DNA of 64,000 nucleotides, taken from NCBI GenBank assembly GCA_965153455.1, contig OZ234496.1:18282304-18346303 (forward strand). The letters run 5' to 3'. Below the pieces are notes generated by a model. The model was not told the origin of the DNA, did not search any database, and saw only the letters and a list, made by a program, of their open reading frames with translations. The position numbers were made by a program, and so were the translations under genes. The stretch is from Sphagnum compactum. Taxonomy: Eukaryota; Bryophyta; Sphagnopsida; Sphagnales. Below are positions 13,401 to 23,960 of the stretch, in pieces. Every line of letters begins with the position of its first letter. Position 1 is the first letter of the stretch.

Positions 13401-16400
13401 ATGACATGATGCACATGTTGTAGGTGAATCATAAAAAATCAATATTTTCAACAACCTATAACCAATTTTTTTTTAATCCTTTAAAGGTTTTTCCATAAAT
13501 CATTTAGTGAAAATCAAATGGGGACAATGGATAACAAAATAAACTCAATATTTTTTAGGGACATTCACAATTGGGGTACTAATAAAAATGGTCTAACAAA
13601 AAAATGACAGCAAATCACTATTTTGAATTTTTATTACATTTTTAATTTCATGATTATAATGGATTGGTGTATGATTATAAGTATAATGATGTCATATTAA
13701 TTTAATTAAAAAATCCAAAAATAGATTGCATACAATATAGATGTACTTTTGAGTCCTTTTAAATAATTTAAATCCTTGTTTTAACTATATTTTCATTTTA
13801 AAGGAATCAAAAGCAATGTATTAAATAATGCAATTGATTTCAATTTTCTTTCATGGATAAATAAAACATACATTTATGTTTGGAATTGTTCATGTAATGC
13901 ATTTGAATAATATATGATACAAGAATTTTGACCTTGGCTACAAAATCCATTCCAAAAGGGCTTCAAGGAAATTGACTCCTTTTTGTTTTTTGCCATTTGG
14001 TTTATTTTTCGTATTTTTTAAGCTTAGATTTGGTGGCCCTAGGTGTCGGCAACATGTGTAGGAAATAATTATGCAAGAAAACATGCCAAATTATTTTTAA
14101 AAATTATGTATTCATTTTTTGCATTTCTGATTTTTTACCAAAATATTGATGCATAATTACATACATATCTGAAAAATCATCATCACCATGAAAATTAACA
14201 TAATTTGAATTATCCAATATTTTACATTTAAATTTATTCCATGTAGACTTTGTATTTGGAAAATAACAAAAACAAAGCCCTTGGGTCTTATGTCCAAAAA
14301 GTAGTATGCCAACCGTGTGAACGTCCCCCTCCAACTTCAAATAGAGAGAAGGACTCAAATTTTCATATGTATTACTAATCTATGTTTATAAGGATTGGGA
14401 AGATACCCCCTTGGGATTTGACCCTCAACAATTGAATAAGATTAATAGGTCAAGTATTGAACCTATTTAAGTACCATGTTAATTAAACCAAGTAAAACCC
14501 ACATAAAAAGGGTCACCATGGTTAAACAAATGAAATAAGGCATGTAAGATTAATCCCTTACAATATAGTTCCTCTTAAAGGAAATTGAACAAAAAGTTTT
14601 TTTTAAGATGACAACTCGTAATTCTTTCAAGCAATGGAAGAATGGTTGGATATAGATGTGTAGGGTGCTAAAAATGCACCTAACATTCAAATTTAGGCAT
14701 TATAATATGATATTTTATATCATGCCTACAATTGATGTTTAGCAAAAAAAATTGATGTTTGTTGAAATTGTTGAAATTTTAACTCCTAACTTGTGAATTT
14801 TTTTTATTGTTCCAACCATTAGTTATTATTACAAATACACAACACAAGGTGTACTTTGCATATTTAATTTTCAATTGTTAAAATTTTGGAAAGTCAAAAT
14901 TGAAATGATTGAACCTTGTTATCTAAAATAAATAAATATTTGGAGAAGAAATGATGAATGTCAATTGTAGGTTATATGGTAATTAGTGAGCTAAGTTAAT
15001 AATTATTTGAAATGCCAACATGTTTTATTAACTTTTTGCACCATTCATGATTTCATTATTTATATGTATATAATATAGTTATTTGCTTGAATGGTATTGT
15101 TTTGCAAATGATATCTTTGATTAATAGCACAAATAATCAAAAGAAAAAAAAAATGTTTTGGAAATATACTTGTTGAAGGTTATTTGAAAGAATAATTATA
15201 ATTTATTCAAATCTTATAACTATTCAAACTCATGTACCAATCATTTTAAGATCAAAACATTGTCAATTTTCTTTTTTCCATCATATGACATCTATTGCCA
15301 TTCCCTGGCTCTAAGTGATAATGTTTTCAAAATAAAAGCTAGCCATTTAAAAGTTTTAAATCCATTTTTTATTTAGGTGAATGAAGTTGAACTTTGAGCG
15401 TAACTAATTTTGGTGTTAAAGGAGGCCCCTCATATTGTGCAAATTGTTCATCAAAATACACTTAAGCACCCTAGATTAACATGTGCAGTGACAATGTTCA
15501 TTTGATCTTCTATTAAAGTTTAGCACATGTATTTAGCGTTCAATGTTATGTTCTCCCCCATCCGCACCCATAAACCTTAAAAAATGAACGTTAAAAAATA
15601 ATTGACTAATAATTGACACCCACTAACTACACCCATCATTACAATTGGCCATTAAAAAATAGTCATTTCTTGCTATTAGTGTTATTGGAAGGCCTTGCTA
15701 ACATGTGGACTTTTACCAACCCCAAGCAACTTCATCATGTTTAATTGCAAATCCTCATTCAAAAAGTATTGTGCAAGGCATTTTATCATTTTTGTTGGGC
15801 ATGTTCTTAGGTTTTGAACTTTATAAGGTGCCACTTCAAAAACTTAAGGTGCTACTCTTCTCCTTTTTTGAGCAAACAATTTTATAATAATTGAACATAA
15901 TCGGTTTGTTATAATTATCATTTCATGAAATTTTCCCTATGTTGCAAATAACTAATTTGCCTTAGGATTCTTAAGGAAAATTTAAACATGTTTAATTTCT
16001 TTTTTAAATACATTTTTTAAAAATATTTTAAGAATAAACAATCAAACAAGCAAATCCAATAATGACAAGTGTCACTCCTATTAGTGTGGACACACCCCTT
16101 GTGTTTTACATTTAGTAAGGCCCATGGATGAAAATATTCCCAAAACACAAAGGTGGGTTTGGCTATCCATTTGTTCTAAATTCTTTATTTCAAGTTCAAC
16201 CCTTTGACTTAGTGCTTTCATTTACATCAAGTGTTTAACATGTGAAAGTTTATGTTGTCTTATTATTCTTGCCATCATAATCTGTTTTCCAAAACTAAAA
16301 AGACTTTACAACATTAAAAACATTAGAAGATTGGATGAAAACACACTTGGCAACCCGGGAAGGCAACTTGGACAAAATAAAAGTTCAATAATTATAGTGC

Positions 16401-17426
16401 ATACATCAATATTATAGTACGTGTAATAAAATTATTCAAAAATGTGGAATGTTCAATTATGGGTTTCACTTGATATTTGGTTCTTATTATTTTGACTTCC
16501 AAAAATATATTGTCATTTAGTATTATTTCCAAATTAATTCAATAACTAAAATCAAACAATCCAAATCTATATTTTTGTATTTTGGTATTTTGTTTCATGT
16601 ATGTGTTTCAAAAGTATGTTCTAATAAAAAATATATATATAATATATTTCTAACACGGTGCCCTAAAATACAATTATATTTATATTCTAATTTAATCAAA
16701 GTGTATTTCATTAAGTATTTTGTGTTGAAGGTTTCCAAAACACCTTCAATTGGATTCACCACCCATTTTCTAAGTTATTCTTTGTTTACTTTTGAAATTT
16801 ACTTGTTTTTTAGCATTTTGGAAGTTGAATTTGTTAAGTATACCATAGGAAATGAAAGGTTTTCTATTGCAAGTATGTCCACTCATTTTGATGTTTTATT
16901 TTATATGCATTCAGTACAAGATGCAAGTGGATATTAGTTTTTTTTTGTCTATTTTACCATGCTTGCATCCTTTAATTTACCTTATTGTGTTTTCACTTAA
17001 TTAATCAATGGATCAATGTGAACTCTCACCTTTTTACAAAATGTTGTTGTGTGTTTTCCCATTTGATCAAGTGTTACCATGTTGGTGTTTACATCCATTG
17101 TTGTCCATAACTATCAATGAAATAATAATTAACTTTCACAAAAGCATAACACATAACACAAAACATCATTCATTTGCAAGGTAAAACACAAGCATCAATA
17201 CAATCCAACAAATATCATGCCAAAAACATATTCGTTCACAAAGATGATATGGAGTTTCAAAACATTAAATAATGAAACTCCAAAACATGAAATGGAGTAA
17301 TTCAAAACATTTGGAAATGTGAAGCTCTTTTCACGTCTAAATTTGAGGTTATAAGTGTAAAAAATGGAGTCTAGTTAAATCTAATTTGGTTTAACCTAAT
17401 ACTAACGTAAATTCAATCAAGCAAGG
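10481..17426. other. Long AT-rich region without genes
   Basis: About 7 kb of AT-rich sequence. The longest open frame (16575-16937, plus, 120 codons) is rich in Phe, Tyr, Ile and Ser as expected from AT-rich DNA and shows no domain. The frames at 14104-14358 and 15705-15887 are similar. Very old, unrecognisable transposon remains are likely but I could not identify any. Confidence 0.5.
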
Positions 17427-17586
17427 TGTCGTGACATTCAGTGTCTTAAGGGTGTAAATCCATAGTAAACTCTACTGAACAAAAAGACTAAAACCAGCCA
17501 AAGGTAGAAACTAATCAACCAAAAAAAATGCACGCACATATATATACAATGCGCAAAAAGAGGCTGAGATGAAATTTTCATGTATA
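17427..17586 (-). repeat. LTR segment A, distal copy
   Basis: A segment of about 160 bp that recurs with few differences at 17937-18096, exactly 510 bp away and in the same orientation. It starts TGTCGTGAC on the plus strand at the outer edge of the element. No copy of it flanks the other end (27.2-27.6 kb). Confidence 0.85.
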
Positions 17587-17919
17587 TGAAATTTAAAAGA
17601 AGGAAATTACATGTAGTGTATGTAAACGGTGGCCATGTAAGAGACATTGTGAGCATCTAAAAATCTAGTTTGATTATGGATGAAACTCTCCCTGACAAAG
17701 GAATTCTAAAAAAACTGACAAGAGAAGAGAAGAGTTTGGCCTTTTATACAGCTGTCAACAAAGCTAAAACCCTAAACAAGCCATAACCCTAAAACACCTA
17801 ATAGCGTACAATAACCTAAGAATGTACATTAACCCTAAGAGCGTACATTAACCCTAAAGGCATGATTGGCATGCCCGTAACCGACCGTTACGTATGAGGC
17901 CGTGCATACGGGCATGACA
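17587..17919 (-). repeat. LTR segment B (3' side), with TATA box
   Basis: About 330 bp clearly related to 27228-27560 at the other end of the element, so this is LTR sequence. In the element's direction it starts TGTCATGCC (plus-strand end at 17919), has a TATAAAAGG box at about 17740-17748, and between these an upstream part built of repeated words holding AACCCTAA. It was probably promoter (U3) and transcript start. Confidence 0.85.
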
Positions 17920-17936
17920 GCTATTGTGATGTGTAG

Positions 17937-18096
17937 TGTCGTGACGTTCGGTGTCGTAAGGGTGTAAATCCATAATAAACTCTACTGAACAAAAAGACTA
18001 AAACCAGTCAAAGGTAGAAACTAATCAACCAAAAAGAGATGCACACACATATATATACAATGCACAAAAGGAGGTTGAGATGAAATTCTGATGTAT
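17937..18096 (-). repeat. LTR segment A, proximal copy
   Basis: Second copy of the A segment, separated from segment B by 17 bp (17920-17936) and lying next to the G-rich tract at 18094-18102. Depending on where the true LTR ends are, this is either the start of a 511-bp LTR or a displaced fragment of the LTR end. Confidence 0.8.
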
Positions 18097-18162
18097 CCCC
18101 CCCAGACCTGAGTCGAGAAAAACGTGGCATGGTTTGAGTAGAAATCAAGGTGCTGTAGGAGA

Positions 18163-18300
18163 ACATGATGAACAATACCAAATGTCGATGGGAACTTGAG
18201 TGAGCTCTGGCTTGAGGCAAAATAGATGGTATTATTCACCATTACAATTATCGCAAAGCAGCATCTAATCAGCATCGTCTGTCTTTTGACATACCTGACA
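18163..18300 (-). pseudogene. PHD finger at the C-terminus of the retrotransposon polyprotein
   Basis: In frame with and immediately after the integrase C-terminal region, the translation gives a Cys4-His-Cys3 pattern: CQVC, then MLLCDNC, then YHLFC, then WYCSSC, with spacing as in PHD zinc fingers. PHD fingers bind histone tails, often H3K4 states (family knowledge). Two in-frame stops interrupt it: TAG at 18265-18267 just before MLLC and a TAA just before YHLFC. The Cys/His ligands themselves are intact. In this position it would have been carried with integrase into the nucleus, so a role in choosing the insertion site is a reasonable inference. RING and other cross-brace fingers are less likely because of the LC.NC and W.C..C context. 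Confidence 0.8.
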
Positions 18301-19440
18301 TGGATAGGCAAGTGGAGGAATCCAAGTTGACGTGATGATGGTAGGATCCAAGTTCGGCAGGTGGGAGGGCGCACAATTTTTGGAGTGATCCTGAATTGTG
18401 CGTCCGTCGGCTCCTTGCAACTCCAACACACCTGAAGGCTTGATCGCCTTAATCTTCAAGATAATGCGACCAGAAGAAGTGTTTAAACTATCATTAGGTT
18501 GTCGCTGGAGAGACACAAAGTCACCAACATCAAATTGTCTCACCTTAAGTTTGTAACTACCACCTCGTGTGAGTGCATACTGTAAGGTGTCTTGATGTTG
18601 TGCAATGGACAAATTCTCCATGGCCATGGGCATAACCCTCCTTAATAGAGCAACCCTCTCTGCGATGACCTTAGCCCAAGTGGCTGGGTAGTCCAAGTCC
18701 ACAACTTGGTCCATTTGAGCAACAATGGAAGAAGGTGGCATGGGATGTCTCCCAAAAAGTAGAAAGTAAGGAGTGAAATGAGACAAAGAGGCGTGTTTGG
18801 ACATCCTGCAACCCATGGCGATGTAAGGTAGGGCTAGGTCCCAATCCTTTTTGTTCCCAGTGAGGCAAATCGTCCGAAATCCCTTCTTGCATGTCTGAAC
18901 CATCCTCTCTGTGAGGCCATAAGCTTGGGGATGATCCTTTGAAGTCCGGCGATGGTCAATGAAACATGATCAAGTAGGTCTTGGAATTCTCCTCTAAATT
19001 GTGATCCTTGATAGTAAGGCACTCAGCACAAGCCCCAAACCTACTTAAAACCTGTTGTAAGAAAGCCTGGCTAGTGCCGTGTGATGACTTGTCCGGCAAC
19101 GCAACAAGTTCGACCCACTTTGAAAAATGCTCAATCATAATCACGATGTAGACATTACCCCTGGAGGTCTGTGGTAACTTTCCAACTAAATCACATGACT
19201 AGTGATAGAATATGCCCTAAATAGGGAGTGGAAAAAACGTGAATTATCGAGAGGAGAAGGAAGTTCTCACTCTATCACATTGTTCACACCTAGCAATGAC
19301 GTCTCGGAATTGAGCATAAATACCTCTCCAATGGTAATGAGGAGCGAGAAGGCTATAAGTACGCTTAACTCTAAAGTGTCTAAGCTCCGAGTGTACGTTC
19401 TGAATAAGACCAGGCCGTTCATGTGGTGGAAGAACCACTC
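18290..19440 (-). pseudogene. Ty3/gypsy integrase (HHCC, core, C-terminal domain)
   Basis: Inserts the DNA copy into the genome. The zinc-binding HHCC part is read at about 19440-19244 (HSELRHFR, HYHW, ARCEQCDR). The catalytic core follows at about 19200-18840, with HFSKWVEL and, in a shifted frame, GSQFRGEF; the core is broken by frameshifts and at least one key position cannot be read continuously. From 18903 to 18290 a single frame gives the end of the core (LLFGRHPMPP) and the C-terminal domain (FDVGDFVSLQR and a GRIILKIKAI block, the usual beta-barrel), ending in the PHD finger. Not functional. Confidence 0.88.
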
Positions 19441-19619
19441 TGTCACCTTGTGGTAAACATCAGAGTAGCATTTGGACCGTTGTTGTATGCAATCCCAATG
19501 ACTTGATGTAACTTGGGGAGGGTATTCCCAATGCTGAAGGAACCTCAGAGTGTCCAAGTCTTCCCATATATCGAGAAGGGGATGCTTAACTAAGTTACAT
19601 TGTAGTAGTGTAAGATAAC

Positions 19620-20087
19620 TAGATGCATAAGATACCTGTATTGCTGGAATCTGGTCAAAGTCTTGCCTGGCTTCTGAGAAATCTTTAGAGGTAGTGAGGG
19701 GTCTCTGTGACATGGTATCCACATTCTGATGTGTAATACCAAGTTGGTGAATAACCTTGAACTCATACTCTTGAAGTATAAGTGCCCAACGAATTAACTT
19801 ACTAGTAAGCTTGTCGTTGGTCATCAACCACTTGACAGGCTGGTGGTTAATATACAAAGTGAACTTGGTGCCATAAAGATAAAGCCTGAAATGTATGACG
19901 ACCCATACAACAGTAAGACACTCCCCCTCGTATGAAGATTAGTTGCTCTCAGCCTTGTTGTTGCTTCGGGATGTATAGGGGATAACGTATTTTTTGTTTT
20001 CCTCATTAAGTTGGCCAAGAATAGCACCAATATCAAGAGCACTCCAGTCAATGTGTAGAATGAAAACCTTGCTGAATCAGGTCTTCT
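19620..20087 (-). pseudogene. Ty3/gypsy RNase H domain
   Basis: Degrades the RNA strand of the RNA:DNA hybrid during reverse transcription. After the RT thumb the reading continues in two frames: around 20050-19860 (DIGAILGQL-like and YGTKFTLY-like words) and then 19857-19690 with INHQPVKWLM, RWALILQEYEF and HQLGITHQNVDTMSQRP, which is the classical gypsy end of RNase H and start of the connection to integrase. A frameshift and stops separate the pieces. The name rests on these blocks and on the position between RT and integrase. Confidence 0.85.
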
Positions 20088-21286
20088 CTAAATGGGGAAC
20101 TCTGAAAGCTTTTCCTTGAGTGTGTTGAAAGCTTCCTGAGCCTCTTCACTCCATGTCCAAGCAACATCCTTCTTTAACAATGCATAGAGAGGATGAGCAA
20201 TAATGCTGAAGTCTTGGACATAAATCTTGTAGTAATTACATAGTCCGATGAAGCTCCTCAAAGTGTGAACATTAGTAGGATTGGGCATCTCCAAAGTGGT
20301 TACTACTTTGGCCCAATGAGCCATAATACCATTTGGAAAAATTTTGTGTCCAAAGTAAACCACTGAGGTGACTGTAAACTCACACTTTTCAAGATGGATC
20401 TTCATATTGATTTCGTGGAGCCTCTTGAATAACTTCTCAAGATGAGCCAAGTGTGTAGGAGTCCCTTGCTATGCACTAGGACGTCATCTATGTAGCACTT
20501 TAGGAAATATGCCCCTTCAATAACTTGGTCCATGACTCGCTGAAAGAAGACAGGTGCATTCTTCAATCCAAAAGGCATCACGAGCCATTCCCATAACTTG
20601 TTGTTTCCATTCATTTTCTTGCAATCCTTCGCAGCGAGCACAATCTGGTTGAAGCCTTGCCTCAGATCCACAATTGTGAAGATGTTTGAGTCTCCAATGC
20701 TATCAAACAGTTCTTAAGGGATGGACATGGGGTACCTGTCCTGAGGTGTAACCAGGTTCAAAGGCCTATAATCCTCGCACATCCTTTTCTCAGTCCATAA
20801 TCCAGTTGAATCCTTTTTTGCTGGCATTACTATAGCGGCTGCGAAATCAGAACTTGATGGCTAAATGAAACTAGCCTCACGGAGCTCTTTGCATCTTTCA
20901 TCTACTAGTTCTCACTCATGTTTGTTCAACCTATGCCTCCTCCGATAGATGGGTGTCTCATTTGTAAGGTCTATAGATAATTGCATGGTTTTACACCTAC
21001 CCAAGTCTTTCATTGAGAATGCGAACACATTCTCATACTTAATTAGCAAGTTTGTGACCTGGTCTTTCTCCTTGGTGAGCTGGTTCGCCATAACGAAAGG
21101 GTAGTTGGAAACACATGGAATGGAGTTGGAAAGTGTGTTTGAAAAACTTGGTGTATTGGGTTCTCCACTATCCAACTGTGCAGATTCATAAAATGTTGTA
21201 ATTTTTTCTCCAGAAGCTGATGTACTTCCAGGTGTATAAAAAACAACTTGAGTCAAATTACATGGTACCTCCTCCCCCCCCAACAT
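20088..21286 (-). pseudogene. Ty3/gypsy reverse transcriptase
   Basis: Copies the element's RNA into DNA. The domain opens with an N-terminal block at 21286-20912 (ENVFAFSMKDLG, ETPIYRRRHRLNKHE), typical of plant gypsy RT. A stretch with stops follows, then 20671-20402 with VDLRQGFNQI, MPFGLKNAPVFFQRVMD and the catalytic YIDD at 20483-20494. The thumb follows in 20450-20088 (HLEKCEF, YFGHKI, LRSFIGLCNYY, WSEEAQEAF). Catalytic Asp residues in the readable part are kept, but a frame change and several stops make it inactive. The N-terminal block comes directly after the methyltransferase, without a protease in between. Confidence 0.92.
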
Positions 21287-21399
21287 TAAGAGTGAAGTGT
21301 AGAGTGTTGAAGATAGGCAAATGTACTTGGTCGAGGTGCCATGTAGTCACATTGCCAGAACTACAAGTTGATTGAATTAGTGCTAGTGTTGTGTACATT

Positions 21400-22375
21400 T
21401 GAAAGAGTACACAGGTTGCTAATAACCATGTAAGGGAGTTCAAGTCCATGCCTCTCCCTAATAGAGCGTTACGCTCCAATCTAGTCACCTTGGTGTGACT
21501 AGTAGTGCTAGTTTGGAACCCCATAGCCCTTTCTGTTTCTTCTGGGCTTAGTTCATCCCAAGTGGCTGAAACATGACAATACACTAGGCCCGGTCCATCT
21601 CCCTGATGTGTGCTCCTGGGAAAGAGACAAAGGTGGCCAAACACCTTTTGGTTTCCTATTATGTTCGTAAGAAACCATGGAGGTTTCTCTTGCCTTTTAA
21701 CTAGTTGGCAAGAGCTCTGATCATCCAATATGTGAGAAACCTATAGGTTGGGGTCTCTGACGGTGTATCTCAAAGCCAACTGCACAATTGAGAGTGGTGC
21801 AAGGTTGGTCCACCAATTACGCAACTAGTGCGAATAGGAATTGCATTGTGCTGCATCGAGTAGGGGCGGCTCTTTAAGGTAATGCTTGACGAGCGTGTAG
21901 TGCTCCTAGACTTTCTCCCTCTGGTCAAACTAAAAAGGGGTGTTCTCAATTACATAACCAAATGTAGGAGAAATGGATTGAGCCCAGGTGATCAATCGTA
22001 CCATGTCCGTGAAGAGATCGGATCTTGTGTCATTCAAGCTTTCTCCAAATCTAGCCGTTGAAAATCCTTAACACTCCCAACCTGAAATGATGAGGTCCAC
22101 AGGGCCAAGTAATTCCATATGTTTCTTCTGAATTAGTTGTATGTCAGAGGGCAAGAAAGTGAAATTGGCCTTCCATGCGGTGGTTGCAAACTGTTGTGGA
22201 AATTTAGCTGTGAGCTCCATCATTCTCGATGCCGCCACTTGCCTTGCAATAGGATCAATGTCTACGTAGAAATACCTTCGAACCACCATCCCTGATTATA
22301 GTAGGGCTTTGAGACCTGTACCAATACCACCAAAGAGCTCTAATAATGTAATCCCCTCCTTAGACAGTGTCCAGG
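21400..22375 (-). pseudogene. Cytosine-C5 DNA methyltransferase domain inside retrotransposon pol
   Basis: Would transfer a methyl group from S-adenosylmethionine to cytosine C5. In one frame, broken by six stops, I read motif I (LELFGGIGTGL, core at 22314-22334), motif II/III region (YFYVDIDPIARQVAASRMM), motif IV region (GPVDLIISGWEC then stop, then GFS; 22068-22079), motif VI (YVIENTPF, EN-T at 21939-21947), motif VIII-like LRNWWTNLAP (about 21803-21830) and motifs IX/X (LSPEETERAMGF; ERNALLGRGMDLNSLTWLL). Order and spacing are those of DNMT1/DNMT3/bacterial enzymes, not the rearranged plant DRM order. About 320 residues, a full catalytic domain. The catalytic Cys is kept, but the usual Pro before it is Glu. 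It lies between protease and RT in the same direction, so it was part of the polyprotein. Confidence 0.85.
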
Positions 22376-22880
22376 TGATTAGTTAACGAAGTACTGGTTT
22401 AATCAATTCGCCATGGCTCTCCATGTTCTCAAAACTAGACAAAGCTTTGACCAAGGGCTCATGGGCTGCTTTGAACCTTTGTAAAACCTTTGGTTCGTGT
22501 TGAATGTCAGTAGGAACCACCCTCAAGCTTCAGTAGCTTGGGCGAAAACTGTCTCCTCTTTATTTCCCTCTATCCATTTGTGGCTAGCTTGTTGGATGTA
22601 GGAAATAGTGCATGCTTCCTTGAGCATATAATGGTGAGCCATAGGACTATGGTTCCCATGTAAATCAAGGGGTATGTATCCCAAGTGGTGGCCATCAGTC
22701 TCCCAATCCATAGGCATGCTCGAACCAGTTGTCAATTATGAAACTTGGTGGAAACAGGGCCTCTTGCCTAATGAGCACATCGTAATTGGTGGCATTAGTG
22801 ACTAAACATCTGACCTGTAGGCAAAGCTTTTGATCTGTACCTTCATTGAAATTAAGCAATCAAATCCGAACTCTCCCCGA
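22376..22880 (-). pseudogene. Polyprotein linker between protease and methyltransferase
   Basis: Broken reading frame in the polyprotein direction, for example 22735-22523 with SYIQQASHKWIEGNKEE. It contains the end of a retropepsin-like region (words such as NYDVLIRQEALF) and then sequence of unknown function leading into motif I of the methyltransferase. It may be a target-recognition or spacer region; no known domain was recognised. Confidence 0.45.
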
Positions 22881-23110
22881 GTACCTCTTCTACACTCCCA
22901 CTAGCGGTGTGAATTTGCCACATAGATTTTCGTAGTTTGGAGTCAAGCATGCCTTCTTCTTGGCAAATTGAACTCCAAGAATCACTGGTTAGGCACCTGT
23001 ATCAAGAAGTACCATTCTAGGTGTATGTCCTCCCACCTGGATTGTTGATTCAATATTGTCGACAATGGCAACTCCGGTGGCGATGGAAGTTCTCTCACTA
23101 GGCATGACGC
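22881..23110 (-). pseudogene. Retrotransposon aspartic protease
   Basis: Cuts the polyprotein into working parts. The frame gives a hydrophobic strand followed by the catalytic triplet in VLLDTGA (DTGA at 22992-23003), then directly a TAA stop and PVILGV, and upstream a strand with IVDNIESTIQVGGH. This is the layout of retropepsins in gypsy elements, which work as dimers. The stop right after DTGA and further stops downstream abolish the product. Confidence 0.75.
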
Positions 23111-23960
23111 GCTCCTTGGTCCCGGGGTGAACCCACTTGAGGGTTCACCAATGTGAAGTTGCGGAAAGTTGGGACCGAAGGGCACGCTCCCGGCTTCCAA
23201 CTCTAAAAAGGGGTAGAGGGTCGAGTTGGGAGCCCAGGGACTAGACTAGGAAGAGGGACTAACTTAGCTTGTGTGAATCTGCATCCAAAAACCAACTCAA
23301 AGAGGTTAGTTTAGCATTCGGGACACCTTTGGGTGTTGGGACAAGCCACGGGCACTTTGACACACAAGACTCACCACGGCCCGGACTCGGGGGAAGCCAC
23401 CACCTTCCCCCATATAGTTATTTCTGCAGCTCACCACGGAGGCTACATCCAAATGGCACATTTTGTTGGGACTCCCGAAATGGAGTCCCGAAACTGTCCC
23501 GGCGGGACTCTCAAAACTTTGAGCTGCCATAACTCCTGACTCCAGAATTCGATCGCAACGAGGTCTAAACCAAAGTTGTAACCCTCGTCGAGATCTTTCC
23601 AACGCCATGTCGCACTTTATCAGGCGACGTCGGAAAAGGGTCGATTCCTGACTTTTAGTGGTCGGGAGTCAAATTGCCAATTTGACTCTCGGCCCTTCTT
23701 TTGCCCATAACTTGGGCTGTAGATGTCCAAATGGCCAATGCGAGGCCATTTTCGATATCTACGTTTCAAGACCTTTCCAATGACACTAAGAACACCCTAA
23801 TGCGAGGTGTTTTGGGCCTTGCTGTTGAGCTCTGAACATTCGGGAGTCCCGGAGGGCTCCAAACCTCCATCTTTTCCAAGTGTTGGGCTTCACCCCCACA
23901 CTTTGGCAAAGTGGGGTTGCGACAAGGCACCACCTTCGAAAATGAGTGAGAAACTTTGTG
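23111..23960 (-). mobile_element. GC-richer insertion-like segment next to the protease
   Basis: About 850 bp with visibly higher G+C content and a different word usage from both neighbours (GGGAGTCCCGG, CCACGGCCCGGACTC, CATAACTTGGGC). The gag-linker frame (ending near 23960 with SKSVVDGHFLHKVSHSF) and the protease frame lose their flow here, although open frames run through it (24311-23766 continues into it). I read it as a secondary insertion, for instance a solo LTR or non-autonomous retroelement, but its exact ends and a target duplication were not found. Confidence 0.4.

Noticed and set aside
14104-14358. 84-codon minus-strand frame in the AT-rich desert
   Set aside because: No recognisable domain, no plausible gene structure around it.
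16575-16937. 120-codon plus-strand open frame
   Set aside because: AT-driven composition (Phe, Tyr, Ile, Leu, Ser), no domain, no splice context and no neighbour that would support it.
21400-22375. Interpretation of the methyltransferase as a captured fragment of a host DRM gene
   Set aside because: DRM enzymes have rearranged motif order; here motif I precedes IV, VI, VIII, IX/X in canonical order, and the segment is in the polyprotein direction between protease and RT.
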